Shown here in pieces: positions 1-8,509 of a DNA stretch of 40,180 bases. Position 1 is the stretch's first letter, and every line of letters starts with the position of its first letter. The notes beneath the pieces are model-generated. The model did not search any database. It saw only the letters and a list, made by a program, of their open reading frames with translations, and had not been told where the DNA came from. Source of the DNA: Endotrypanum monterogeii (lineage: Eukaryota > Euglenozoa > Kinetoplastea > Trypanosomatida > Trypanosomatidae); assembly GCA_000333855.2 (NCBI GenBank), contig CM007340.1:569758-609937 (forward strand), written 5' to 3'. A program made the position numbers and the translations under genes.

Positions 1-16
1 ACACGACGCTCTTCCG
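1..16. other. Residual Illumina adapter at window start
   Basis: The first 16 bases are identical to the 3' part of the common Illumina read-1 adapter (the part just before its final ATCT). A 16-base match placed exactly at position 1 is very unlikely by chance. It points to an untrimmed read end at a contig edge, not to genomic sequence. Confidence 0.85.
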
Positions 17-304
17 CCCACGGTTTTCATATTAAACTCACAAAAAGTCTTTTGTTTTGGGTTTGTTGTTTTGACCATCTTGTACTTCATTTCCCTCTCC
101 CTTCTCCTCTGGCACGTTGACACGGCGCTCGTTCTTGTATATCTCTCGTACCCATGGTTTTATGTACTTGTGCCTACTTTGTTTGTCTTTCTGTTTTTGT
201 TCGCATGCAGTTGTGTGAAGACTGTAGTCCTTTCCTCTTTTTCCGTCTTCTTCCCCCCTCCAGTGTGTATCATCTTGATCTTTTTCAGACTGTACTTCAG
301 CAAA

Positions 305-308
<4 letters not shown>

Positions 309-346
<38 letters not shown>

Positions 347-357
347 GGGGGGGGGGG
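309..357. repeat. (CA)n microsatellite plus G run
   Basis: About 18 CA units are followed directly by about 11 G. This is a typical trypanosomatid intergenic simple repeat. The G run is a place where assembly length may be wrong. Confidence 0.95.
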
Positions 358-944
358 AGGTGCACACACCCTCCTTGACATTTGTTGCGCCACGCAGAGT
401 TGTGCTCTCCCTCACGTGGGCGGGTGAACTGCTGGTTCCATTCATGAGTATGAACATGTTTACTTCCATGAACGTCCTGAACATATTTCAGAGATATCAG
501 CTCATCAATGAATCCTGAGACCTGGGTGGCAGGTGTGTGTGTGTGTGTGTGTGGTGTTTTTTTTTACCTGCCTTTTTTTTTTTTGTTAAAGACGTGGGTG
601 AGTGGGGAGAAAATACACTTACTGCTTGCTGCCACGTTACACGGGAAATTGGGTGACCCCCTTCCCCCCCCCCCTTCTTCAGTCTTGGTGATGTTGTCAT
701 TCATCGTCAACAAATAAAAAAAAAGAAACAAAGGTAAAAAAAAGTCGCAGTACTCCGCTTTTTTTTTTTTGTTGGAAGTGGTCAACATCACAGGGAGTAT
801 CTCGCATCACTGCTGAGGGCGGGGGCTGCGATCGGCAGTCTCTCCCCATTCTCCGGAACTTGAGAAACCTTTTGGATATGTGTTTGATATAGTTTCTACA
901 TCAGTGCTGCAGCGATGAGAAAGGTGCCACCGGCTCCTCACGTA

Positions 945-1001
945 TCTTCCCTCTTTCCTTCTTTCCCTCCTCCTCCTCTTTTTTTTTTTATCCCATGTTA
1001 G
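945..1001 (+). promoter_or_regulatory. Candidate trans-splice acceptor for beta-COP
   Basis: A C/T tract of about 45 bases is followed by the first AG at 1000-1001, the classic signal for spliced-leader addition. It would give a leader of about 335 nt. A weaker T-rich tract ending in AG at 1322-1323 is an alternative that would give a leader of only about 12 nt. Confidence 0.55.
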
Positions 1002-1172
1002 TGTGAAGAGGGCATGAATTATCGCATACACAAATCCAGAAAGGTATACGTGTCAGTCTGTGTGTGTGTGAGGTAGAGAGGGGTGCATTTTTATACCGTT
1101 GGTTGTTGTTGCTGCCCCCTCTAATGACTACGAAAAGAGGTGCCAGGGGACTGACAGACGAGTAAGAAGGAG

Positions 1173-1203
<31 letters not shown>

Positions 1204-1205
1204 AA
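1173..1205. repeat. (CAA)n trinucleotide repeat
   Basis: About ten to eleven CAA units lie 130 bases before the beta-COP start codon, inside the proposed 5' leader. CAA-rich leaders are typically unstructured; whether that matters here is inference. Confidence 0.9.
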
Positions 1206-1335
1206 CAAAAAGAACAAAGAGGTGGGGGTGGGGGGTAGGGACAATAGGTGCCTCGTCGCGCGCTCTTCTGCACTCGAGGTGTTGATTCCACACACATACA
1301 CACATTTATTTATATTTATTTAGGGATCAGGCAAC

Positions 1336-4335
1336 ATGGCGGAGGTGACCGTTTCAAGTCAGGAGGAGAGCAGTACGCTGCTCATCGGCGTGGGCAAGAC
1401 AGTTGGCGCGATGTCGTCGAAGGAGATAAAAGATGCGCTGGAGCAGGGCAACACCACCGCACGCGTGAATGCCCTTATGACCATTATTCGCCTTCACGTG
1501 AACGGTGAGCCACAGAATCACCTGATCATGTCTGTCATTCGCTACATCACCCCCATCGATGATCACCTTATCAAAAAATTGGTTTTGTATTTTTGGGAGG
1601 TGGTGGACAAGCGCGACGCAGACGGCCATCTCCTCTCGGTCATCATACTCATCTGCAGCTTCCTTCGGAACGACCTCCTCCACCCTAATGAGTATGTGCG
1701 GGGCTTAACGCTGCGCTTCCTCTGCAAGGTGAATGATGTTGAGTTGATCGAGCCGCTAGTGTCCGCAGTGGTGCAGAACTTATCGTACAAGGTTCCTTAT
1801 GTTCGGCGAAATGCGGTGCTGGCAGTGCACTACATCTTCCAGAAATTTCCAAAGCTGCTCCCTGATGCACCGGAGCTGGTGGCAGATGCGTTGCGGACCG
1901 AAACAGATGTCTCAACATGTCGCAACGGTCTCGACTTCCTCGCTGCCTTTGCGCCCGAATACGCCGCGAGGTACCTCAGTGAGTTTCGGGACACACACAC
2001 ACTGTCGGCTGTTGATGGGCCCTTTCTGATGTCTGTGGTGGAGTTCTGCCACCAAATGATTCGCGCCAACCCGCAGGAGAAGGCACGCTACGTCCCCATA
2101 CTCTTTTCCGTGCTGCAAAGCAAGAGTGCTGCGGTGCGCTACCAGTGTGCAGCCACGCTGCTGAGTCTCTCGTCTTCGCCTACGGCGATCCGGCAGGCGG
2201 TTCTGACATACATCGACATCATCAAGGTACACTCAGACAACAGCGTGCGACTTATTGTCGTGGGACAGCTAAACCAAATGCGGCAGCGGTACCTTCACGT
2301 GTTACAGGATTCGCTTCTCGACATCCTTAGCGTGCTGCAGGACGCATCCATGCCGATACGTGAGCGTGTCATCGAGCTGGCCGTTGAGCTTGTGACGCGT
2401 CGCAACGCAGCGAAATTTATGCAGGCCATGAAAAAGGAGCTGCTACGTGCCAACCGCGTGGACTCCGAGGTTGAGGACGCCGACGCCGCCACTGCGTACC
2501 GACTCTTGATCATCAAAGCGATAAACGCGGCGCTTCTGCGTCACCCACCCTCTGCGCCGTCTATGATGTCTGTGCTGCTCGATTACGTCTGCGATGCCAC
2601 CACCACCACCAGCGGGGAGGTAATCTCTCTCATCAAGGAGGTGCTGCTTGCGCAGCCAGAGCTGCGTCAAGACATGCTGAAGAGGCTGTCGGACATATTT
2701 CCGATGGTGACGGCAAGTGCTGTCATGCGCACCACACTCTGGATGTTCGGCGCCTACGTCTCTTCCTCCGAAGAGGTGCTGCAGATACTGAGCATGCTCA
2801 AGGATGCAGTAGCGCCGCTGCCTTTTGAGATCCCTAAGCCTCCTATCATCGACGCCGCCAACTTCACCACTGCCGCTGCCGCAGCTGCCAATAACACTTC
2901 ATCTTCCCAGTCCAACATGCGCGCCGTGACGACTGTCAACGAAGACGGCGCGTACGTGACGACCTACACCACCGTCGCACCAGTGTCCGCTTCAGCTGCG
3001 ATTAACGGATGTGAAGGTGACGATGATGATGTGAGCACCAGTGGGCTGCGTGTGGCGCTGCTCAAGGGAGACTACTTCCTCGCCGCCGCCCTCGCCAGCA
3101 CCCTTACAAAGCTGGTCGTGCACTTGTTCACAGAGGAGGCCAATACTACCGTCGATGAAGCGCAGCGCAGCGCAGCTCAGTCTGATGCCCTTGCCATTCT
3201 GAATGCGTTGCTGCGCTACGGCACAGAGCCGAACTCTCCGTACCCGATCAGTGATGACACTCACGAGCACCTCTGCTTAAACATCGCATTGCTCTCTCAC
3301 CCGGAGGCTCGTTTTATGGTCGACGTGCTGCACTCTTCTTCGGAGGCTCTCGGGCGTGCGGAGCAGCAGGGTGCCAACAAGGCTGAGAATGCCTACAGTG
3401 TTGGTGCTGCTGCTGCTGCTTCTGTGGAGCTGAACGCCATCGATGCGCCTGTTGTGTTTTCGCAGCTGGGCGAGGGGAGGGAGTCCGTCATGGAGGTGGA
3501 GGCTATCTCGGAGGACACGGGTTCTGGTGCGAAGGGTGAAAGCAGCGAGCGCAAGGCGCAGCTGTTTTTGCAGAGGTTGGAGCACACGGTTCCACTTTCT
3601 GGTTTCAACGACCCCGTCTACTGCGAGGCTCGAATCACGGTTCATCAGTTCGATGTCTCCGTCGACTGGTTACTGGTCAACTGCACCTCAAAACAGTTAA
3701 CCAATCTTACCATTGAGCTCGTCTCGCTCGGCGGGATGAAGTTGTGTGAGCGCCCACAGACCTACACCCTCAACCCACACGAGACCATTGCTGTGCGCAC
3801 CTCCCTGAAGGTGAGCGCTACCGAAACTGGTGTCATCTACGGTACAGTGCTGTACGATGCGCCAAACAACCAACACTGTAGCTTCATCCTGAACGATATT
3901 CATGTGGACATCATGAATTATATTCACCCAGCTCTCTGTTCCTCGGCGAGCTTCCGAGAGAAGTGGGGTATTTTTGACTGGGAGAACAAAATTGCCGTGT
4001 CAACGAGTAAGCGGGACCTCCCGGGCTTAGTTCGGTATATTGTGGAGCAGCTGAACATGCAGCTCCTGGAGCCGTATGAAGTGGAGCAGCAAGAGGAGCA
4101 GGACCTGGAGCTCGAGCTGCTTCCTACGTCGGAGGACGGGGAAAAGTGTGCGTACGTATCTTGCAACCTTTATGCTCAAACCGCGTTCGGCGAAGATGCA
4201 CTGGCAAACGTGAGCGTGGAGAGCGATGGAAAGGGGTTGGTGAGTGGTGTGATTCGCATCCGCTCCAACACGCAGACCATTGCCTACGGTATCGGTGAGA
4301 AGCTGAACATGCTTCAGAAGTCTGGCAAGCTCTGA
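1336..4335 (+). CDS. COPB1: Coatomer subunit beta (beta-COP)
   Basis: This 999-residue protein is the beta subunit of the COPI coat, which in other eukaryotes is recruited by Arf1 to Golgi membranes for retrograde transport. The N-terminal half is an adaptin-type HEAT/ARM solenoid with very recognisable beta-COP stretches: KKLVLYFWE near residue 81, HPNEYVRG near 116 and YVRRNAV near 155. A low-complexity Ala/Ser/Thr linker lies at about 509-542. The C-terminal part from about 763 matches the beta-COP C-terminal and appendage region, including WGIFDWENK near 877. The length is close to the family norm (about 950-1000). The ATG at 1336 follows an in-frame non-coding leader and gives the expected N-terminus. 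Adaptor-complex beta chains are related, but the C-terminal half fits coatomer. Confidence 0.95.
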   Translation: MAEVTVSSQEESSTLLIGVGKTVGAMSSKEIKDALEQGNTTARVNALMTIIRLHVNGEPQNHLIMSVIRYITPIDDHLIKKLVLYFWEVVDKRDADGHLLSVIILICSFLRNDLLHPNEYVRGLTLRFLCKVNDVELIEPLVSAVVQNLSYKVPYVRRNAVLAVHYIFQKFPKLLPDAPELVADALRTETDVSTCRNGLDFLAAFAPEYAARYLSEFRDTHTLSAVDGPFLMSVVEFCHQMIRANPQEKARYVPILFSVLQSKSAAVRYQCAATLLSLSSSPTAIRQAVLTYIDIIKVHSDNSVRLIVVGQLNQMRQRYLHVLQDSLLDILSVLQDASMPIRERVIELAVELVTRRNAAKFMQAMKKELLRANRVDSEVEDADAATAYRLLIIKAINAALLRHPPSAPSMMSVLLDYVCDATTTTSGEVISLIKEVLLAQPELRQDMLKRLSDIFPMVTASAVMRTTLWMFGAYVSSSEEVLQILSMLKDAVAPLPFEIPKPPIIDAANFTTAAAAAANNTSSSQSNMRAVTTVNEDGAYVTTYTTVAPVSASAAINGCEGDDDDVSTSGLRVALLKGDYFLAAALASTLTKLVVHLFTEEANTTVDEAQRSAAQSDALAILNALLRYGTEPNSPYPISDDTHEHLCLNIALLSHPEARFMVDVLHSSSEALGRAEQQGANKAENAYSVGAAAAASVELNAIDAPVVFSQLGEGRESVMEVEAISEDTGSGAKGESSERKAQLFLQRLEHTVPLSGFNDPVYCEARITVHQFDVSVDWLLVNCTSKQLTNLTIELVSLGGMKLCERPQTYTLNPHETIAVRTSLKVSATETGVIYGTVLYDAPNNQHCSFILNDIHVDIMNYIHPALCSSASFREKWGIFDWENKIAVSTSKRDLPGLVRYIVEQLNMQLLEPYEVEQQEEQDLELELLPTSEDGEKCAYVSCNLYAQTAFGEDALANVSVESDGKGLVSGVIRIRSNTQTIAYGIGEKLNMLQKSGKL

Positions 4336-5005
4336 CGAGGTGTGCGTCTGCATTTGGTGTGTATGTATGTGCGTCCAGGGCTCCTGCGCGCATGTGTCTA
4401 CACACATGTTGCGGCATACATATCTATTGCTGTGGTGGTGGTGGTGGTGGATCAGCTAGCAGCATACTAGGGGTGTGACAGGTAGGGCCCCATTCCTCGT
4501 CCTTTTTTTTTTTTTGTGTGTGTGTGTGTGTGTGTCACGTTCGATGTGCTGGCGCTATTCCGCCTCCAATCGCACATAGCTAACAGAGTGAATGTGTGAG
4601 GGTGGGTATGCCTACGTTTTTTTTTTGTCTGTGCTCCGTTGCCTGTGCAAAGTAGAGGCGTTCATGTGCTGAGGACTGTCTCGGTGTCTTTTACGTTCGT
4701 TTTTCATTTGATTTTTGTAGTCCACCAGCTCTCAGGATGTATATGGTGTTTTCTTCACCTTATCTTCAAGGATGTGCTGCAAGACTCACACGGGAGAGGG
4801 AGGAAGGTTAGAGGCGGTTCGTAGGAGGGGTGGTGTGTGTATCTGTGGTGGCTCTGCTGTGCTCTGCAGTACATGCATGTACATGCGGAAACGTTTGCAA
4901 TGAAGAATACATATCAGCATTCTAGTTGCGCGTGGACACCCTCTCCCCCCGTTTCCTCACTCACTTCCTTTTTTTTTTTCTACCTTCTCTTTGTTTGTTT
5001 GATTG

Positions 5006-5006
5006 C

Positions 5007-5049
<43 letters not shown>

Positions 5050-5126
5050 AGTGTGTATGTGAGTGTGTATGTGAGTGTGTTGGTTTCACGTAACGACTTA
5101 TGAAACAAACAAACAAACAAACAAAA
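5006..5126. repeat. TG/TATG microsatellite followed by (CAAA)n
   Basis: A (GT)n tract passes into TATG and GAGTGTGTAT variants up to 5080. A separate (CAAA)n run of about six units follows at 5103-5126. Confidence 0.9.
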
Positions 5127-5315
5127 CATCAGACACACACACACACGAGGGGCAGAGACATGTGCGATCTGTATGTGTATATATATATATATATATGTTT
5201 ATTCTAGGTAATGGACGAATTGAGATCCTCGTCTCCTATGAAGTCTTTTCTTCATCCACTCCGGCAAGTGAGCTGGGCTCCCCCTCCGCTTCCTACATAT
5301 GCTGCACTCACTATG

Positions 5316-5411
5316 ATTCTTCTCACCTCACCTCATCTTATCCCTCCCCTCTTCCCTTACGACACTGTCGCCGTCTCGTTTCGTGAATGCCTGCGTCACC
5401 GTGTACCGAAG
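5316..5411 (+). promoter_or_regulatory. Candidate trans-splice acceptor for the RRP42-like gene
   Basis: A pyrimidine-rich stretch at about 5316-5360 is followed by AG at 5410-5411, with a second AG at 5416-5417. Either would give a leader of about 75-85 nt. Confidence 0.45.
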
Positions 5412-5493
5412 GTCTAGTACCGGAGTTTGACTTGAGGGTAGGAAAAAAAAACATCTGTATCACTGCCGAACGAGGGGGAGGGGCTCTAGTATC

Positions 5494-6699
5494 ATGTCTT
5501 TGGTTACCGCATCTATCAGCTTAGCTGAGGTGCGCGCCGTCCAAGATGGCGTGGCAAACGATATACGTGAGGATGGGCGCACCCTCTTGCAGCGCCGACC
5601 AATACAGGTCAGGGTCCAGACAAGTCCTTCCTCCCTGGCTGGCACAGTTGCCGGTGACACGGCTGAGGTCTACAACGGGAGTTATGTGGAGGTGAACGCC
5701 AGTGGCACAGTCGTGTTGGCTGCTGCCATGCCTTCCGTTGTGGACGGCTGCGCAACACGTGGTCCACACCCCAGCGCTCGCAACGACTCTACAGGCGCCC
5801 CAGACACGGGCAAGGGTCGTCTACATATTTCTATTGACTCTGTGCCCCACGTGTTGGATGTATACGCGAGCGCCGTCGGCGGTCGAAGTGTGGGCCGCTA
5901 CCGTCGCGAGTACCTCGCGTTTTTGGCTTCGACTGTGCGGCAAGTATTTGGGGCTGAGCAAGTGGAGGTGCAAGAGCAGCATGGGGTGGCAGAGGCTGAG
6001 GTGGTGCTGGAGGACGCCGGGGAGGTCCACGAAGAGGCGGTCACGGCGTCGTCGTCTGGTCCGTCTGCTGAAGCTGGTGCGGCGATTCGAAATACTGGCG
6101 ACGGCTTATTGCGAGGATTCCCAGCGGCAGACTTGTATATCGGCGAGGGCTTTGGCTTTATGATTCATGTCGATGTTCATGTGCTGCAAGCTAGCGGAGG
6201 CAACCTCTTCACTGCCATCTCATACGCCGTCCACGCAGCGCTTCGCTCGCTTCGCCTTCCAGCCGTCACTCTCCATAAAGCCCCCGGAGACGGTGCGGGT
6301 GTATCCGTTGAGGTGGATCGCTCGCAGCCATATCGAAAGGCTGTCAGCTGGGCCCAGATGCCGCTTCTGTGTGTTCTACTTGTGTCACCAACGGGTCACT
6401 GTATCGTGGATCCAACTCTGCGTGAGGAGTGGGCCTTACCGCAGCAGGTGCATGTGGCGGCAGGCGCGAGCGGTCAGGTAATATATTATCGATACCAACA
6501 GCTTCCCTCGCGCCGCGGTAACGCGTATCAACTGCGGTCGGCCGAGTCGTCTTCCACGGATGTGTGTGCGGGCTACGTGGTACCGCCTTCTGCGCTCAGT
6601 GTAAGTGACTGCTGGTCTGTCTTGTCAGATGCCGTGCACATCTGTCAGGCGATGCTGCAGGACTGTGAGGATGCTCTGGCCCGTGATGAGAGTGCGTAG
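5494..6699 (+). CDS. RRP42: RNase PH-fold exosome ring subunit, RRP42/EXOSC7-like
   Basis: The 401-residue product resembles RRP42, a structural subunit of the six-membered RNase PH ring of the RNA exosome, which processes and degrades RNA. Two landmarks support this. Near the N-terminus, residues 24-29 read IREDGR, the R-x-DGR motif that starts RNase PH-fold proteins. At about 226-245, VHVLQASGGNLFTAISYAV matches the RRP42 block with GGNLFDAIS. A conserved-looking DPTLREE follows near 306, where human EXOSC7 has DATLQEE. The protein is about 110 residues longer than human EXOSC7; most of the extra length is an acidic and Ser/Ala-rich insertion at roughly 150-215. It may be the subunit called EAP1 in Trypanosoma brucei, but other RNase PH paralogues (RRP43, RRP45, MTR3) are not fully excluded. 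Confidence 0.78.
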   Translation: MSLVTASISLAEVRAVQDGVANDIREDGRTLLQRRPIQVRVQTSPSSLAGTVAGDTAEVYNGSYVEVNASGTVVLAAAMPSVVDGCATRGPHPSARNDSTGAPDTGKGRLHISIDSVPHVLDVYASAVGGRSVGRYRREYLAFLASTVRQVFGAEQVEVQEQHGVAEAEVVLEDAGEVHEEAVTASSSGPSAEAGAAIRNTGDGLLRGFPAADLYIGEGFGFMIHVDVHVLQASGGNLFTAISYAVHAALRSLRLPAVTLHKAPGDGAGVSVEVDRSQPYRKAVSWAQMPLLCVLLVSPTGHCIVDPTLREEWALPQQVHVAAGASGQVIYYRYQQLPSRRGNAYQLRSAESSSTDVCAGYVVPPSALSVSDCWSVLSDAVHICQAMLQDCEDALARDESA

Positions 6700-7444
6700 G
6701 GGTAACTGATTAAAAAAAATATATATATATACAGACAGGTTCGTGAACTCATGGACGCGATGTGCCACCATCTGTAACAGCGCGGGCGTTTTTCCATTCT
6801 TCCTTCCTCTGCCTTGCTTTGTGGAGGGCGGTTTCGGGGTAACATCGATTAGTTGTATTGCATACACACTTACGCAGGGGCTGGTGTATACGTATATATC
6901 TTTTTATATATTTATACAAAAGAAATGGGGAGTGGCTGGCAGACGTTCACTGGGAGAGGTGCGGGGACACATCGGGATAGGAGTAGTTCCAACAAAGACA
7001 AGGGAGAGAGGGTACCGCGTGCTGCCAAGGCGTCAGGGGGCGTGTGCGTGTTCGGCCTGCAACTCATGTGGATTTCTGAGTGTGGATGGTCACGCGAGGG
7101 GTGATTGCAGAGATGATACGAACCCGGCAACGCGAAGACGTAGCTGTGACGGAAAAATTAAACATGTGCGCGTGCAGTCATGTTTCTTTTTGAGGTGGAG
7201 CGGGTGGGCGGGGCACCCTCTTCGCCTCCCGCATCCAATACCAGAGATCTGCCCTCATCCCCCATTTAGCCTCTCAACAAAGAAACCGTGAAGGGGTCTT
7301 GGCGCTGACAATACTGTGCTTTGCCGCCATGATAAGAGCTTTAACCCCTTGCATTTTGATGTATTCGTAAGACATTTCTACTCTCTCTTTTTCTTTGCTT
7401 GTCTTCCTTTTTTTCTATTCTGTGATTCAACGGCCTTCGCTGTT

Positions 7445-7445
<1 letters not shown>

Positions 7446-7483
<38 letters not shown>
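7446..7483. repeat. (CA)n microsatellite
   Basis: About 19 uninterrupted CA units. Confidence 0.95.
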
Positions 7484-7485
<2 letters not shown>

Positions 7486-8435
7486 CACACACATGCAGAG
7501 TAGATGCATTTCTCTTATCAAAAGCGCTTGCATGCGTATATCCACTCACCTACATATACAAGAGTACATTTAATTTTTTTTTTAGACCACCACTTTCCTT
7601 TCCCAACCTTCACACACACGCGCCCTAAAGCGAGCTTGTGTGTCTGTGTGTTTGTGTTTCATTAGATATTACATCTCTTTTTCTCGATTTCTTTCACTAC
7701 CCGACAGACGCGTCCGTGTTTCCCGCCTTCATTTTTTTTTTTTGCCCCTCGTCACCCTTTCCCCCTCTTCTTCATTTTTTTTTTTTACCGCTCTTGTTAC
7801 AGAATCGTGTCATTGGCGTGCGTGTGTTCGTCTGGGTGGGTGTCAGAGCATGACATTGTCTCTAAAAAAAAAGTGCGTGGCCAGATAGGGACTTATACGT
7901 ATACAATAACACATCATTAGAGGAGCGACTAACAAGCTAAAAGCCGCTACCTTTCATTTCCCTATTAAAAAACATATAAATATATATAAATACCACACTT
8001 CTGTCCCATTTCCAAATACGCCCCCCCTTTTTAATCGCCGTGTCCTTTAACGAAGAGGGAGAAGCATACCCTCAAGGGCTGTTGCTGTTGTTCCACCACC
8101 TTCCTCCCCCTCCGCATAATTTTGTGTTGCTCGAGAACACTGTAGACTAGATCTTCTCTTTCCAACAGGCGCACCCCCTCTTTCCCCTCCCTCCAACGTT
8201 TTCAAAATCAAATTTTTTTTTTTTCACTTCAGCGTCTCTTTTTGTAGCGCCAGCGCCTTCTATTTCTTCGACTCTCAGAGTGTGTCTGCTCTCCCCCCTC
8301 TTGTCTCTGCCCGCCCCTTCCACATCGTGAGGGTCATTACGTGTATCTCAAAAATTCTTACCTCACAGCCGACATTCTCTCTTCGCTGGCAGGTGCTCAG
8401 CAACGCCTTCTTGCTATCTGGCAACCTCTTGGTGT

Positions 8436-8464
8436 ATTCTCTCTCATTTTTTTTTCTTCTTTAG
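8436..8464 (+). promoter_or_regulatory. Candidate trans-splice acceptor for PUF gene 1
   Basis: A near-pure C/T run ends in TTTAG, with AG at 8463-8464. This gives a leader of about 45 nt before the ATG at 8510. It is one of the cleanest acceptors in the window and supports the ATG at 8510 as the start. Confidence 0.65.
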
Positions 8465-8509
8465 CACGTGCGCCACACTTCCTCCTCTCCATCTCCTGTA
8501 CTCTTTTTT

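Larger units (their letters stand above)
17..1335. other. Intergenic region upstream of beta-COP
   Basis: I see no convincing gene here. The stretch holds a (CA)n tract (309-345) followed by a run of G (347-357), a (GT)n tract (534-552), several T and A homopolymers, a strong polypyrimidine tract ending in AG at 1000-1001, and a (CAA)n run at 1173-1205. It probably contains the 3'UTR of an upstream gene outside the window and the 5' leader of the beta-COP gene. The open frames across it are created by the dinucleotide repeats. Confidence 0.7.
4336..5493. other. Intergenic region between beta-COP and the RRP42-like gene
   Basis: No gene is visible. It contains a short (GGT)n run near 4433, a T run with (TG)n at 4503-4535, a long TG/TATG array at 5006-5080, a (CAAA)n run at 5103-5126 and a short (TA)n at 5178-5197. 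It should carry the beta-COP 3'UTR and the leader of the next gene. Confidence 0.7.
6700..8509. other. Intergenic region between the RRP42-like gene and the first PUF gene
   Basis: I see no gene. It starts with an A-rich and (TA)n stretch 12-32 bases after the RRP42-like stop, has a (CA)n tract at 7446-7483, several T runs (7735-7795) and a pyrimidine-rich end. Open frames here start only at GTG/TTG or are built on the CA repeat. Confidence 0.7.

Noticed and set aside
38..484. Reverse-strand and forward frames across the (CA)n at 309-345
   Set aside because: The frames exist because dinucleotide repeats lack stops; they encode poly-His/Thr or Cys-Val runs and have no homologue-like features.
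8468..8509. GTG start for PUF copy 1 (and TTG starts at 12396, 22659 and 25001)
   Set aside because: Trypanosomatid nuclear genes start at ATG. Each of these genes has an ATG downstream of its probable splice acceptor, which I used instead.
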